From Amphibacillus jilinensis Y1 (lineage in GTDB: Bacteria > Bacillota > Bacilli > Bacillales > Amphibacillaceae), in NCBI RefSeq assembly GCF_000306965.1, contig NZ_JH976435.1, positions 245,870 through 309,869 on the forward strand: 64,000 nt of DNA, read 5' to 3'. The position numbers and the translations under genes were made by a program. Shown one piece after another: positions 27,562 to 38,199 of this stretch. Each line of letters begins with the position of its first letter. Position 1 is the first letter of the stretch. The notes under the pieces are model-generated. The model saw only the letters and a program-made list of their open reading frames with translations. It ran no database searches and was not told the DNA's origin.

Positions 27562-30500
27562 ATGAGCTTATCCAGTCATGAAAAAATGAATCTTCTACTA
27601 GAGCAAATAAATATAAATGAACAGGACCAAGCAACGTATTTTGCCAATGCACAATTATTGAAATTAGAGGTATTTAAAAAAGAACGAAGCTGGCTCTTTC
27701 ACTTTAATATTGAAAAAGTCTTACCGACTCAAATCTATCGTTTGTTACGCTTGAAATTACAAGAGACGTTTCAGTCGATAGCTGAGGTTGACATGATTAT
27801 CACTTGTGATGATCAATCGATAACCAATGAACAAATGTCTGGTTACTTTAGAGACTTTATTGAGACAGCTCAAGACCTGTCACCAGCGTATGCTGATTTA
27901 CTAAAGGCACAGCAACCTGTTATACAAGAACAAAAGCTAGTCATAAAAACACGAAATGAAACGGAAGCAACGGTGATAGAAAATCGACTGAATACAAGCT
28001 ATCGTGCTTATTGCCAACGTGTCGGTATACCAATTTGGATCATCGATACAATCGCAGATCAGACCAAAGAGGATTTAGCTAAATTTAAAGAACAAAAAGC
28101 GTTAGAAGATAAATTACTTGTTAAGAAAGCAATGGAAGATAAAGAAAAAAGAACAGATAAAAAGGAACAACAGGCTTCGGATCAGCCATTGATGATTGGT
28201 TACCCAATCAAAGAATCACCATTACAAATGAAAGACATTGTAGAAGAAGAAAGACGTGTCATCTTGCAAGGCTACATTTTTGATGTGGAAGTTCGAGAGT
28301 TAAGGTCAGGTCGTCATCTTCTCATTGCCAAAGCAACAGATTATACGGACTCCTTTTCATTAAAAATGTTTTCAAAGGGAGATCAAGACCAAGAAAAGTT
28401 TAAATCAGTTAAACAGGGCATGTGGGTTAAAGTAAGAGGGAGCATCCAAACAGATACTTATACAAATGAGCTAACGATGATGCTCAACGATTTGAATGAG
28501 ATAAAGCCGAAAGTAAAGCAAGATTTAGCTGATGATGATCAAAAACGTATTGAATTACATGCACATACAACCATGAGTCAAATGGATGCTGTTGTTTCTG
28601 TTTCAAAACTAGTTGAGCAAGCTGCTAATTGGGGGCATCAAGCAATTGCTATAACAGATCATGCAGTTGCACAGGCATACCCTGAAGCGCATGCGGCAAG
28701 TCAAAAGCATGGTATTAAGATGATATACGGTGTAGAAATTAACTTAGTCGATGATGGCGTGCCAATCGCATATAATGAAGTCGACCTTGAGTTAGATGAA
28801 GCCACCTACGTTGTGTTTGACGTGGAAACAACGGGTTTATCTGCAGTGTATGATACAATTATTGAATTGGCAGCTGTTAAGTTCAAAAATGGAGAAATAA
28901 TTGATAAGTTTGAGCGCTTTGCTAATCCACATAAGCCGTTATCTCAAACGATCATTGATTTAACAGGTATTACCGATGATATGCTTAAAGATGCCCCAGA
29001 GGTTGAAGATGTATTAAGCGCGTTTCGTGAATGGATCGGTGATGATATTTTAGTTGCTCATAATGCAAGTTTTGATATGGGTTTTATTAATCAGGGATTT
29101 GAGCAACATGGTCTGCCCAAAGCGCTTAATCCAGTCATTGACACGTTAGAGTTAGGTCGATTTATTTTACCACAATTAAAGAGCCATCGACTCAATATAC
29201 TATGTAAGCATTACGGGATTGAACTGACACAGCACCATAGAGCGATTTATGATACAGAGGCAACAGCCTATTTATTATGGAAATTAGTTAAAGCCGCAGA
29301 AGAAAAAGACATTACCAACCACAATCAATTTAATCTGCATATGGGGGAAGGGAATGCTTATCAACGTGCTCGGCCATACCATGCAACATTATTGGCTAAA
29401 AATGAGATCGGGTTAAAAAATATATTTAAGCTTATTTCAATGGCCCATATTGATTACTTCTATCGCGTGCCGCGCGTACCTAGATCGAAATTAACGGCCC
29501 ATCGTGAAGGGATTCTAATAGGGACAGCTTGTGAAAAAGGTGAAGTCTTTGAAACGATGATGCAGAAATCAGCAGAAGAAGCGGAAAAGGTAGCCAGATT
29601 TTATGATTATATTGAAGTTCAACCACCAGAAAATTATTATCCGTTAATTGAACGAGAATTGGTTCAAAATGAAGCACAGATATACGATATTATCCGTAAC
29701 ATTGTTAATTTAGCTGATCAACTAAATAAACGATGTGTAGCAACTGGAAATGTCCATTACTTAGAGAAACAAGACAAGGTTTATCGTAAAATTCTAATTA
29801 AGTCACAAAATGGTAACCCACTAAGTAGGCAGAAATTACCGGATGTTCCTTTTAGAACGACAGATGAAATGTTAAGTTGCTTTGAATTTCTTGGTGAAGA
29901 CAAAGCAAAGGAAATTGTCGTTGACAATACACAAAACCTAGCTAATGAGATTGAACAAATAAGCCCTATAAAAGAAGAGTTATATACACCGAATATTGAG
30001 GGTGCTGACAAAGAAATTAGAGAAATGAGTTATGCATTTGCGCACAATTTGTATGGGGAAAAATTACCTGATCTTGTTGTAGAAAGAATGGAAAAGGAAC
30101 TAAAAAGTATTATTGGTCATGGCTTTGCGGTTATCTATTTAATCTCTCAAAAACTAGTAAAGAAATCATTAGATGACGGCTATCTTGTAGGGTCGCGCGG
30201 GTCAGTAGGTTCTTCATTAATTGCAACCTTTACTGAAATTACCGAAGTCAACCCGTTACCGCCACATTATGTCTGTCCAAAGTGTAAACATCATCAATTT
30301 TTCACTGATGGAAAATATGGGAGTGGTTACGATCTTCCTGACCAAAATTGCCCGGAATGCGGAACGGAATATAATAAAGAAGGGCAGGATATTCCGTTTG
30401 AAACCTTTTTAGGGTTTAAAGGGGATAAAGTACCAGATATTGATCTCAATTTTTCAGGTGCATATCAACCCGTTGCCCATAATTATACGAAGGTTCTATT

Positions 30501-31854
30501 TGGTGAAGACAAAGTTTACCGAGCTGGAACAATCGGTACAGTTGCCGAAAAGACTGCTTATGGTTACGTTAAAGGCTATGCCAGTGATCGTGATCTGCAT
30601 ATTAAGAATGCAGAAGTTGATCGATTAGTTAAAGGTTGTACAGGTGTAAAAAGAACAACAGGGCAACATCCAGGCGGTATTATTGTTGTTCCTGACGACA
30701 TGGATATATACGATTTTACCCCGATCCAATATCCAGCTGATGACCGTAACGCTGAGTGGTTAACGACACACTTTGATTTTCATTCTATACATGATAATTT
30801 ATTGAAGCTTGATATACTAGGACATGATGATCCGACGATGATTAGGATGCTTCAAGATTTAAGCGGTATTGATCCAATGACCATCCCAACTGATGATGAT
30901 GAAGTAATGAAAATCTTCTCATCTCCTGAAGTATTGGGCGTGTCAGCTGAACAAATCATGTGTGAAACAGGTACATTAGGGGTTCCAGAGTTCGGAACAC
31001 GATTTGTGCGACAAATGTTAGAAGATACAAACCCTAAAACTTTTGCAGAACTTGTTATTATTTCTGGGTTGTCGCATGGAACGGATGTGTGGTTAGGTAA
31101 TGCACAGGAATTGATTAATCAAGGCATTTGCAAGCTTCCTGATGTTATTGGCTGTCGTGATGATATTATGGTTTACCTCATGCATAGGGGACTAGATGCA
31201 TCTTTAGCATTTAAAATTATGGAATCTGTGCGTAAAGGTAAAGGGTTAACCGACGAGTGGATCGTTGAAATGAAAAAGCATGATGTACCAGACTGGTATA
31301 TTGATTCATGTAAAAAAATAAAATACATGTTTCCTAAAGCACATGCGTCAGCTTATGTTCTAATGGCGATTAGAATTGCTTATTTTAAAGTCCATCATCC
31401 CATTCTTTTCTACGCTGCATACTTTACTGTGCGTGCCAGTGATTTTGAATTAGACACAATGGTGAAAGGGTCTGAAGCGATTCGAACACGAATTGAGGAA
31501 ATTTACAAAAAAGGAAACGATGCTGCACCTAAAGAAAAAAGTTTAGTTGTTGTACTAGAACTGGCATTAGAGATGAATGAGCGTGGCTTTAAATTTGGTA
31601 AAGTTGATTTATATAAATCAAGTGCAACAGATTTCCTTGTGGAAGGGGACCATTTAATACCACCATTTAATGCCATTGATGGCCTTGGCACTAATGCGGC
31701 ATTAAATATTGTTAAAGCTAGAGAACAAGGAGAATTTTTGTCTAAAGAAGATTTACGTGAACGCAGTCGTATTTCAAAAACAGTGATTGAGTATTTAGAG
31801 AATCATGGATCCTTAAACGGCATGGAAGAAAAAAATCAATTATCATTGTTTTAG
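27562..31854 (+). CDS. polC: DNA polymerase III alpha subunit PolC
   Basis: PolC is the Gram-positive replicative polymerase. This 1430-aa protein has the expected order: N-terminal domain, OB fold (about 215-315), PHP domain starting near residue 330 ([13 protein letters not shown]) and interrupted by a DEDDh proofreading exonuclease at about 415-580 ([20 protein letters not shown]), then palm with [13 protein letters not shown], a four-cysteine zinc motif (CPKC near 903, CPEC near 930), and catalytic acidic residues in [10 protein letters not shown]. The C-terminal fingers and duplex-binding regions appear complete. A GGAGG site precedes the ATG. It is flanked by a terminator on the 5' side and a promoter region on the 3' side, so it is largely monocistronic. 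Confidence 0.98.
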   Translation: MSLSSHEKMNLLLEQININEQDQATYFANAQLLKLEVFKKERSWLFHFNIEKVLPTQIYRLLRLKLQETFQSIAEVDMIITCDDQSITNEQMSGYFRDFIETAQDLSPAYADLLKAQQPVIQEQKLVIKTRNETEATVIENRLNTSYRAYCQRVGIPIWIIDTIADQTKEDLAKFKEQKALEDKLLVKKAMEDKEKRTDKKEQQASDQPLMIGYPIKESPLQMKDIVEEERRVILQGYIFDVEVRELRSGRHLLIAKATDYTDSFSLKMFSKGDQDQEKFKSVKQGMWVKVRGSIQTDTYTNELTMMLNDLNEIKPKVKQDLADDDQKRIELHAHTTMSQMDAVVSVSKLVEQAANWGHQAIAITDHAVAQAYPEAHAASQKHGIKMIYGVEINLVDDGVPIAYNEVDLELDEATYVVFDVETTGLSAVYDTIIELAAVKFKNGEIIDKFERFANPHKPLSQTIIDLTGITDDMLKDAPEVEDVLSAFREWIGDDILVAHNASFDMGFINQGFEQHGLPKALNPVIDTLELGRFILPQLKSHRLNILCKHYGIELTQHHRAIYDTEATAYLLWKLVKAAEEKDITNHNQFNLHMGEGNAYQRARPYHATLLAKNEIGLKNIFKLISMAHIDYFYRVPRVPRSKLTAHREGILIGTACEKGEVFETMMQKSAEEAEKVARFYDYIEVQPPENYYPLIERELVQNEAQIYDIIRNIVNLADQLNKRCVATGNVHYLEKQDKVYRKILIKSQNGNPLSRQKLPDVPFRTTDEMLSCFEFLGEDKAKEIVVDNTQNLANEIEQISPIKEELYTPNIEGADKEIREMSYAFAHNLYGEKLPDLVVERMEKELKSIIGHGFAVIYLISQKLVKKSLDDGYLVGSRGSVGSSLIATFTEITEVNPLPPHYVCPKCKHHQFFTDGKYGSGYDLPDQNCPECGTEYNKEGQDIPFETFLGFKGDKVPDIDLNFSGAYQPVAHNYTKVLFGEDKVYRAGTIGTVAEKTAYGYVKGYASDRDLHIKNAEVDRLVKGCTGVKRTTGQHPGGIIVVPDDMDIYDFTPIQYPADDRNAEWLTTHFDFHSIHDNLLKLDILGHDDPTMIRMLQDLSGIDPMTIPTDDDEVMKIFSSPEVLGVSAEQIMCETGTLGVPEFGTRFVRQMLEDTNPKTFAELVIISGLSHGTDVWLGNAQELINQGICKLPDVIGCRDDIMVYLMHRGLDASLAFKIMESVRKGKGLTDEWIVEMKKHDVPDWYIDSCKKIKYMFPKAHASAYVLMAIRIAYFKVHHPILFYAAYFTVRASDFELDTMVKGSEAIRTRIEEIYKKGNDAAPKEKSLVVVLELALEMNERGFKFGKVDLYKSSATDFLVEGDHLIPPFNAIDGLGTNAALNIVKAREQGEFLSKEDLRERSRISKTVIEYLENHGSLNGMEEKNQLSLF

Positions 31855-31876
31855 TAAAGAAACCCTTTTGATTTAC

Positions 31877-31905
31877 TTGCTTTATATACCAATATATGAT
31901 ATATT
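31877..31905 (+). promoter_or_regulatory. SigA promoter for the rimP-nusA-infB operon
   Basis: TTGCTT at 31877-31882 and TATATT at 31900-31905 are separated by 17 bases, with TGA just before the -10 (extended -10). It is almost the same as the rpsB promoter. Transcription would start near 31912, leaving a leader of nearly 300 bases. Confidence 0.72.
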
Positions 31906-31932
31906 TTATATGGATTTAAATGAGCGTGCTAC

Positions 31933-31962
31933 AAGAAAGAGTGGGGAAACCCACTCTTTCTT
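31933..31962 (+). terminator. Perfect 13-bp hairpin with GAAA tetraloop in the rimP-nusA leader (candidate attenuator)
   Basis: AAGAAAGAGTGGG and CCCACTCTTTCTT flank a GAAA loop. The stem begins about 20 bases after the predicted transcription start. The 3' side lacks a continuous T-run, so if it terminates transcription it may need a factor such as NusA. Confidence 0.6.
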
Positions 31963-31999
31963 CACAGCTTAGTGCTTTTGTGTTTTTTATGGTGATGGG

Positions 32000-32027
32000 A
32001 ATCCCTTGTCGATTTTGACAAGGGATT
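32000..32027 (+). terminator. Second perfect hairpin in the rimP-nusA leader
   Basis: AATCCCTTGTC and GACAAGGGATT pair perfectly over 11 bp with loop GATTTT, followed by TATCATT. Again the T-run is poor. It is the second hairpin between the promoter and rimP. From 32028 to 32207 I see only a direct repeat of ATAAGCTTTA and the rimP ribosome binding site. Confidence 0.55.
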
Positions 32028-32207
32028 TATCATTGCACGATAAGTGCGATAAGCTTTAAGTGCTACATAAGCTTTATGAGTCTTTCGGTTAATAGGTTAG
32101 CGGATTTAAATCAATAATGAAAATATGGTTTAATGCGTAGACTATAAAAAGATAGGCTTGTATACACCTAACACTTAATATATGAATGAAATAAAGGAGG
32201 CGATAAG

Positions 32208-32684
32208 ATGAGTGGTCATGTCATACAACAAGCAGAAATATTGGTTACACCAATTTTAACAGAAATGAATTTAACACTGGTTGATATTGAATTTGTTAAG
32301 GAAGGAAAAAGTTGGTTTTTGCGTGTTTTTATTGATAAATCAGGAGGCGTAGACATTGAAGAATGTGGGCGTGTATCTGAACAGTTAAGTGAGCGTTTAG
32401 ATGAGCAAGACCCGATTTCTGTACCTTATTATCTAGAAGTATCATCACCTGGAGCTGAGCGACCATTAAAAAAGCAAGAGGATTTACGTATGCATGTAGG
32501 TGAGCATATTCATGTTAAATTGTATGAACCGATTGATGGAGCAAAAGTGTATGAGGGCCGTTTGGTTACCTTTGATGAAAATGAGGTAGCTACACTTGAA
32601 GTGAAAGATAAAGCAAGAACTAAACAAGTTAAGATACCGTACAATAAAATGGCTAAGGCTCGCTTAGCGGTATCATTTAATTAA
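32208..32684 (+). CDS. rimP: Ribosome maturation factor RimP
   Basis: RimP helps mature the 30S subunit. The 158-aa protein has the two-domain family layout, with [20 protein letters not shown] and [20 protein letters not shown] in the N-terminal domain and a C-terminal SH3-like barrel. An AAAGGAGG site precedes the ATG. It is the first gene of the nusA-infB operon, 13 bases ahead of nusA. Confidence 0.96.
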   Translation: MSGHVIQQAEILVTPILTEMNLTLVDIEFVKEGKSWFLRVFIDKSGGVDIEECGRVSEQLSERLDEQDPISVPYYLEVSSPGAERPLKKQEDLRMHVGEHIHVKLYEPIDGAKVYEGRLVTFDENEVATLEVKDKARTKQVKIPYNKMAKARLAVSFN

Positions 32685-32697
32685 AGGGGGATCTATT

Positions 32698-33813
32698 GTG
32701 AGTAAAGAGCTTTTTGATGCCATTCATTATTTAGGTAAAGAAAAAGGTATTGATAAAGATGTTTTAATAGAAGCGTTAGAGGCTGCACTTATTTCAGCTT
32801 ATAAAAAGAATTTTAAATCTGCTACAAATGTAAGAGTGGACCTTAATGAAGAAACCGGTAGTATGAAGGTTTTCTCACGTAAAGAAATTGTTGATGAAGT
32901 TGAAGATACCCAACAACAGCTTGGAATTGATGAAGCGAAAGCAATTGATCCAACTTATCAAGTAGGAGATGTTGTTGAGGTTGAAGTAACACCTAGAGAC
33001 TTTGGACGTATTGCTGCACAAGCAGCTAAACAAGTGGTGACACAAAGAGTTAGAGAAGCAGAACGTGGCGTTATTTACAATGAATATATTGATCGAGAAG
33101 AAGATATCATGAATGGTATTATTCAACGTGTTGATTCTCGTTTTGTTTATATTGATTTAGGAAAGGTTGAGGCCAAATTAGCTGAACCGGAACAAATGCC
33201 AACTGAGAATTACCGTGTGCATGACCGTATTAAAGTATTTGTTACAAAGGTAGAAAACACCAACAAGGGACCTCAAATCTTTGTTTCCCGATCACATCCT
33301 GGTTTACTTAAACGCCTTTTTGAAACAGAAGTACCAGAAATTTATGACGGTATTGTCGAAATTCGTTCTGTTGCAAGAGAGGCTGGTGACCGATCGAAGA
33401 TATCTGTTTATGCCCAAGATCCTGATATAGATCCCGTCGGTTCTTGTGTAGGTCAAAAGGGTCAACGTGTTCAAACGGTTGTAGATGAATTGAAAGGTGA
33501 AAAGATTGATATTGTTGAATATTCAGAAGATCCTATCGTCTATGTATCTAATGCGTTAAGCCCATCAAAGGTAACGAAAGTTATTGTTGATGAAACAGAT
33601 AAGGCGACAACGGTGGTTGTACCAGACAATCAATTATCGTTAGCAATTGGTAAGCGTGGTCAAAATGCACGCTTAGCTGCAAAATTAACAGGCTGGAAAA
33701 TAGACATTAAAAGTGAGACCGAAGCAAAAGAATTAGGTATTCTCACAAGCAATGTTCAGGGTGAAGAAAACGGTGAGCCACTTTTTAATGCGGATGAAGA
33801 TTTATTTGAGTAA
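32698..33813 (+). CDS. nusA: Transcription termination/antitermination factor NusA
   Basis: NusA binds RNA polymerase and stimulates pausing and intrinsic termination. The 371-aa Gram-positive form has the N-terminal domain (residues 1-125), an S1 domain (about 135-200, GIIQRVDSRFVYIDLGKVEA), and two KH domains (DPVGSCVGQKGQRVQTVVDE; LAIGKRGQNARLAAKLTGW). The acidic repeats of proteobacterial NusA are absent, as is normal. The start is GTG. The leader of this operon has candidate NusA-responsive hairpins. Confidence 0.98.
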   Translation: MSKELFDAIHYLGKEKGIDKDVLIEALEAALISAYKKNFKSATNVRVDLNEETGSMKVFSRKEIVDEVEDTQQQLGIDEAKAIDPTYQVGDVVEVEVTPRDFGRIAAQAAKQVVTQRVREAERGVIYNEYIDREEDIMNGIIQRVDSRFVYIDLGKVEAKLAEPEQMPTENYRVHDRIKVFVTKVENTNKGPQIFVSRSHPGLLKRLFETEVPEIYDGIVEIRSVAREAGDRSKISVYAQDPDIDPVGSCVGQKGQRVQTVVDELKGEKIDIVEYSEDPIVYVSNALSPSKVTKVIVDETDKATTVVVPDNQLSLAIGKRGQNARLAAKLTGWKIDIKSETEAKELGILTSNVQGEENGEPLFNADEDLFE

Positions 33814-33827
33814 GGAGGAGCTTTATT

Positions 33828-34109
33828 ATGCCTAAAAAAAATAAAAAAATTCCGTTGCGAAAATGTATTGTTACCCAGGAAATGAAGCCTAAGCAAGCAT
33901 TAATTCGGGTAGTTAAAACAAAAGATGGGGATGTTTTTGTTGATCCATCTGGTAAGAAAAATGGACGTGGCGCCTATGTCTCTCATGATTTAAGTGTTGT
34001 CGATCAAGCAGAAAGTAGTCAATCAATAGAACGCCATTTTCAAGTTAAAGCGATAAAGGAAATTTATCAAGATTTAAGAAAAGTAATACAAGGTGAAGAC
34101 GTTGAGTAA
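33828..34109 (+). CDS. rnpM: YlxR/RnpM, RNase P modulator family
   Basis: The 93-aa protein matches the YlxR family, shown in B. subtilis to bind the RNase P RNA. It has the conserved RKCIVTQEMKPKQALIRVV and DPSGKKNGRGAYVSHD motifs. It is in its usual place between nusA and ylxQ and overlaps the ylxQ start by eight bases. Confidence 0.93.
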   Translation: MPKKNKKIPLRKCIVTQEMKPKQALIRVVKTKDGDVFVDPSGKKNGRGAYVSHDLSVVDQAESSQSIERHFQVKAIKEIYQDLRKVIQGEDVE

Positions 34110-34407
34110 CGAGCAAAAATATCTAAACATGATCGGTTTGGCGACAAGAGCCCGTCAAATAGCTGTAGGAGAAGACCAAATTATTAAAGCGATTAAACAA
34201 AGACAAGCCAAGCTTGTTCTAATCGCCAGTGATATTGGCCTTCAAACACATAAAAAGCTTACAGATAAGTGTAAGTTTTATCGTGTACCTTATCGGACAG
34301 TTGTCGATCGTGATACATTATCACATGCGATTGGTAAGGCTGGGAGAGTGGCTATTGCTATAACGGATGAAGGCTTTGCTGAGAAGATTTGCTCATTACT
34401 CGATTAA
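34102..34407 (+). CDS. ylxQ: YlxQ, L7Ae-family RNA-binding protein
   Basis: This 101-aa protein is an L7Ae/L30e-fold RNA-binding protein that recognises kink-turns in its homologues; its own role is not established. The characteristic stretches are LATRARQIAVGEDQIIKAI and AKLVLIASDIG. I chose TTG 34102 because it lies six bases after AAGGTG and gives an N-terminus like B. subtilis YlxQ. The next gene is infB. Confidence 0.9.
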   Translation: MSNEQKYLNMIGLATRARQIAVGEDQIIKAIKQRQAKLVLIASDIGLQTHKKLTDKCKFYRVPYRTVVDRDTLSHAIGKAGRVAIAITDEGFAEKICSLLD

Positions 34408-34428
34408 ATAATATTCGGGGGTGACTGT

Positions 34429-36438
34429 ATGGCTAAAGTAAGAGTATATGAATATGCCAAAAAGCACAATGTATCAAGTAAAGACGTTATTAATCAGTTA
34501 AAAGAGATGAAGGTAGATGTGACCAATCATATGTCAACGATCTCAGATGAGATTGTCACTAAGTTAGATGAGATTTATAGTAAAGACAACAAACAATCAA
34601 AACCTAGTCAAGAGAAAAGCTCAAATAATCATAAGACGCAAACGGCTGAAAAACAAGAGGAAACAAAGCCTCATTCATCTAAACAAGATGAAAAAGTGAT
34701 TAAATATACGGGAACGTTAACCGTTGGAGATTTAGCTGAAAAACTAGGGAAAGATACAAGTGAAATCATTAAGAAACTAATGTTTTTAGGTGTTATGGCA
34801 ACCAAAAATCAAGATTTAGATGATGATTCTATTGAATTAATTTGCGGGGAATACGGTTTAGCTGTTGAAAAAGAAGTACAGATTGAAAAGACAGATTTGC
34901 TTCAATATATTGAAGCAGATAAAGAAGACCAACTTGTTGAACGTCCCCCAGTTGTTACAATAATGGGTCACGTTGACCACGGTAAAACAACTTTGCTCGA
35001 TTCTATTCGACATACTAAAGTAACTGAGGGAGAAGCAGGCGGCATTACTCAACATATTGGAGCATACCAAATTAAAGCAAATGATAAAAAAATCACGTTT
35101 TTAGATACACCGGGGCATGCTGCTTTTACAAGTATGCGTTCACGAGGTGCGCAAGTAACAGATATAGCAATCTTAGTTGTGGCGGCAGATGATGGTGTCA
35201 TGCCTCAAACGATTGAGGCGATTAACCACGCGAAAGCAGCAGAAGTTCCAATTATTGTTGCGGTGAACAAGATGGACAAAGAAGGGGCAAATCCTGATCG
35301 TGTCATGCAAGAGCTTACAGAATATGAGTTAATTTCTGAAGACTGGGGTGGCGAGACTGTATTTGTTCAAATGTCTGCGATTCAAGGCGAAGGTATTGAT
35401 GACTTGTTAGAAATGATTTTACTCGTCGCAGAAGTAGAGGAACTTAAAGCCAATCCGAATAAGCGTGCTGACGGTACAGTAATTGAAGCAGAACTTGATA
35501 AAGGGCGAGGTTCAGTAGCTTCTTTACTTGTTCAAAATGGTACCCTTCATGTTGGTGATCCTGTTGTTGTCGGTCATACATTTGGACGAGTAAGAGCTAT
35601 GGTTAATGATTTAGGACGCCGTGTTAAAAAGGTGGGTCCATCTACACCAGTTGAGATTACTGGTTTGAATGAAGTGCCACAAGCTGGTGATCGTTTTGTT
35701 GTATTTAAGGATGAAAAGACTGCTCGTCAAATTGGCGAACTTAGACAACAGAAGCAAATTGAAGAGCGTCGTGGAAATCAATCAAGAGTGAGCTTAGAAG
35801 ACTTGTTTGATCAAATCAAACAAGGCGAAATAAAAGATATAAATATTATCTTAAAAGCTGATGTTCAAGGATCTGCTGAAGCTTTGGCTGCTTCACTGAA
35901 GAAAATCGATGTAGAAGGTGTAAAGGTTAACATCATTCATACAGGCGTAGGGGCAATTAAAGAGTCAGATATTATTTTAGCCTCTGCTTCCAATGCTATT
36001 GTGATTGGTTTTAATGTTAGACCTGATAACAATGCTAAGAAAGCAGCTGAATCGGAAAATGTTGATGTTCGCTTGCACCGTATTATTTATAAAGCGATTG
36101 AAGAAATTGAAGCTGCAATGAAAGGGATGCTCGATCCTGAATTTGAAGAAAAGGTGATTGGTCAAGCCGAAGTAAGAGAAACGTTTAAAGTATCTAAAAT
36201 CGGTACCATTGCAGGAAGTTATGTTACAGATGGGCGTATAACACGTGATTCTGGTGTACGAGTTATCCGTGATGGCGTTGTTATTTTTGAAGGTGAAATT
36301 GACTCACTAAAACGTTTTAAAGACGATGTTAAAGAAGTCGCTCAAAATTATGAGTGCGGTATTACTTTACAAAACTTCCACGATATCAAAGAGGGCGATG
36401 TTTTTGAATGCTACATCATGGAGGAAATCAAGCGCTAA
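34429..36438 (+). CDS. infB: Translation initiation factor IF-2
   Basis: IF-2 delivers initiator tRNA to the ribosome. The 669-aa protein has a short charged N-terminal region (to about 90), the IF2_N domain, and a G domain starting near residue 178 with [17 protein letters not shown] and NKMDK. Domains II, III and IV follow. The N-terminal part is somewhat shorter than in B. subtilis. An in-frame internal start for a second isoform is possible but not visible by a strong site. Confidence 0.97.
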   Translation: MAKVRVYEYAKKHNVSSKDVINQLKEMKVDVTNHMSTISDEIVTKLDEIYSKDNKQSKPSQEKSSNNHKTQTAEKQEETKPHSSKQDEKVIKYTGTLTVGDLAEKLGKDTSEIIKKLMFLGVMATKNQDLDDDSIELICGEYGLAVEKEVQIEKTDLLQYIEADKEDQLVERPPVVTIMGHVDHGKTTLLDSIRHTKVTEGEAGGITQHIGAYQIKANDKKITFLDTPGHAAFTSMRSRGAQVTDIAILVVAADDGVMPQTIEAINHAKAAEVPIIVAVNKMDKEGANPDRVMQELTEYELISEDWGGETVFVQMSAIQGEGIDDLLEMILLVAEVEELKANPNKRADGTVIEAELDKGRGSVASLLVQNGTLHVGDPVVVGHTFGRVRAMVNDLGRRVKKVGPSTPVEITGLNEVPQAGDRFVVFKDEKTARQIGELRQQKQIEERRGNQSRVSLEDLFDQIKQGEIKDINIILKADVQGSAEALAASLKKIDVEGVKVNIIHTGVGAIKESDIILASASNAIVIGFNVRPDNNAKKAAESENVDVRLHRIIYKAIEEIEAAMKGMLDPEFEEKVIGQAEVRETFKVSKIGTIAGSYVTDGRITRDSGVRVIRDGVVIFEGEIDSLKRFKDDVKEVAQNYECGITLQNFHDIKEGDVFECYIMEEIKR

Positions 36439-36719
36439 TGTTGTTATACGTTGACATCGAGTGTTTTATTTATCAATCTCATTCTTTGAAAGAGAAACGC
36501 TCAGTCTTAAAGCGTGTCATAACGCGACTTCAAAATAGCTTTAATATAACGATTAGTGAACTTGATTATCAAGATTTATGGCAACGTACAAGGATAGGAA
36601 TAGCTACTATTTCTTCAGATCGTGTGCGTTGTGAACAAGTCATTGATGCCTGTTTAGCTAAACTTGACTCTTTTCCTGAAATAGAATGTCTACGTGTAGA
36701 ACGGCATTGGTTCGGGTAA
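36438..36719 (+). CDS. ylxP: YlxP, DUF503 protein
   Basis: The 93-aa product belongs to the DUF503/YlxP family (LYVDIECFIYQSHSLKEKRS; KRVITRLQNSFNITISELDY) whose function is unclear. The ATG overlaps the last base of the infB stop, and the GGAGGAAAT before it lies inside infB. An in-frame start further upstream at 36408 would lie within infB and is rejected. Usual position between infB and rbfA. Confidence 0.92.
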   Translation: MLLYVDIECFIYQSHSLKEKRSVLKRVITRLQNSFNITISELDYQDLWQRTRIGIATISSDRVRCEQVIDACLAKLDSFPEIECLRVERHWFG

Positions 36720-36762
36720 AGCTATACTGTATAGTAAGATATAGAAATTGAGGTGAGCGTTA

Positions 36763-37113
36763 ATGAGTGAAATGCGTGCAAATCGTGTTGCAGAACAAAT
36801 GAAGAAGGAACTAGGAGATCTCATAACAAGAAAGATCAAAGATCCAAGGGTTGGCTTTGTAACGATTACAGATGTAGAAGTGACAGGGGATCTACAACAA
36901 GCTACTGTATTTCTAACTATATTAGGAGATAAGCAGGAGCAGCAAGATACCCTAGATGGTTTATCTAAGGCGAAAGGTTTCATACGCTCAGAGATTGGGC
37001 ATCGTATTCGTTTGCGAAAAACACCTGAATTGTTTTTTAAAATAGATGAAACCATTGAGACGGGTAATCGAATTGAGAAGTTATTACGTGATTTAAATCA
37101 GTCGGATCATTAA
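36763..37113 (+). CDS. rbfA: Ribosome-binding factor A
   Basis: RbfA binds 30S precursors and helps 16S rRNA 5' processing. The 116-aa KH-fold protein has [38 protein letters not shown] and [20 protein letters not shown] short palindrome CTATACTGTATAG lies in the gap before it. It is followed by a terminator. Confidence 0.97.
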   Translation: MSEMRANRVAEQMKKELGDLITRKIKDPRVGFVTITDVEVTGDLQQATVFLTILGDKQEQQDTLDGLSKAKGFIRSEIGHRIRLRKTPELFFKIDETIETGNRIEKLLRDLNQSDH

Positions 37114-37126
37114 CATTTTACTTCGC

Positions 37127-37162
37127 AAAACCCTTGTTCTATAATGAAACAAGGGTTTTGCT
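37127..37162 (+). terminator. Intrinsic terminator after rbfA
   Basis: AAAACCCTTGTT pairs with AACAAGGGTTTT around a short A/T loop. Followed by GCTTTGC, so the T-run is part of the stem, as in bidirectional terminators. Confidence 0.82.
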
Positions 37163-37274
37163 TTGCTTAATATATCATATGACATGTTTGGCAAGGATTT
37201 TAATAGCCGATAACGATAGAGAAGCTTTATTCTTTTACATAATAAATGCTATGAAGCAAGTTGGAGGAACAGTA

Positions 37275-38180
37275 ATGAATGGTATTGTCCCATTATGGAA
37301 GCCTGCAGGGATAACATCACATGATTGTGTGATAAAATTACGTCGATATTTCTCAACAAAGAAGGTTGGACACACGGGGACGTTAGATCCTGAAGTTGAA
37401 GGTCTATTACCTATTTGTATAGGTGAAGCTACTAAAATTGTCCCTTATTTAACAAATACGACAAAGACATATCAAGCTGAGGTAACCTTAGGCGTGTCTA
37501 CAGATACAGAAGATCAGACCGGGATGCCGACTGAACAGGTGAAAATAGACCAGTTAATCACTGAATCAGAAGTGAAAGAAACGCTCGTTAAGTTTCAAGG
37601 AGAGATTACTCAGCTTACACCACTTTATTCAGCAGTTAAAGTAAAAGGCAAGAAATTGTATGAATATGCCCGAACGAATCAGCCTGTTGAACGGCCAGTT
37701 AGATACGTATTCATTCATGCCATTAAATATCTAGAAAAAAGCCTAAACCAATCTAATGATAAGGTAAGCTTTGCTTTTGAAACAACGGTATCGAAGGGGA
37801 CTTACATCCGTACGTTAGCTGTTGACATTGGGAAGGCATTAGGGTTTCCTGCCCATATGTCACACCTGGTTCGCACAGCTACTGCTAGCTTTGATCGAAG
37901 CCATGCAGTTACATTGACAGAGCTTGAACAGTTAAGTAAAGTAAATCAGCATACATCTGTTCTTTTACCTATTGAAGCAGGTTTAAAGCATCTTCCTACA
38001 TTTGAGGTGAACCAACAATGGGCAGCGAAAGTTTTAACGGGGCAAAAGTTTAATCGCCCGAATGGATGGCAAGAAGACCAGCCTTATGTCATGATGTCAT
38101 CAGGTAAGGTGTTAGCGATTTATTACGTTCATCCAACTAAACCAGAACAAATAAAGCCATTGCGTGTGTTTAAGCAGTAA
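37275..38180 (+). CDS. truB: tRNA pseudouridine-55 synthase TruB
   Basis: TruB makes pseudouridine 55 in the T-loop of tRNAs. The 301-aa protein begins MNGIVPLWKPAGITSHDCV and carries the catalytic D38 in HTGTLDPEVEGLLPI. I chose ATG 37275 after TTGGAGGAAC; the open frame extends upstream to 37134 but that part overlaps the terminator and has no family similarity. The stop lies 19 bases before the ribF start. Confidence 0.96.
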   Translation: MNGIVPLWKPAGITSHDCVIKLRRYFSTKKVGHTGTLDPEVEGLLPICIGEATKIVPYLTNTTKTYQAEVTLGVSTDTEDQTGMPTEQVKIDQLITESEVKETLVKFQGEITQLTPLYSAVKVKGKKLYEYARTNQPVERPVRYVFIHAIKYLEKSLNQSNDKVSFAFETTVSKGTYIRTLAVDIGKALGFPAHMSHLVRTATASFDRSHAVTLTELEQLSKVNQHTSVLLPIEAGLKHLPTFEVNQQWAAKVLTGQKFNRPNGWQEDQPYVMMSSGKVLAIYYVHPTKPEQIKPLRVFKQ

Positions 38181-38199
38181 TGAGAAAGAGGTGAAAGCG

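Noticed and set aside
30221..30628. Two short + strand frames inside polC
   Set aside because: Out-of-frame products within a conserved coding region; no sign of function.
37206..37213. GCCGATAA, a SigD -10-like sequence upstream of truB
   Set aside because: No TAAA -35 element at the right distance and no motility gene downstream.
37134..37274. N-terminal extension of truB
   Set aside because: Overlaps the rbfA terminator and lacks similarity to TruB; ATG 37275 with GGAGG is better.
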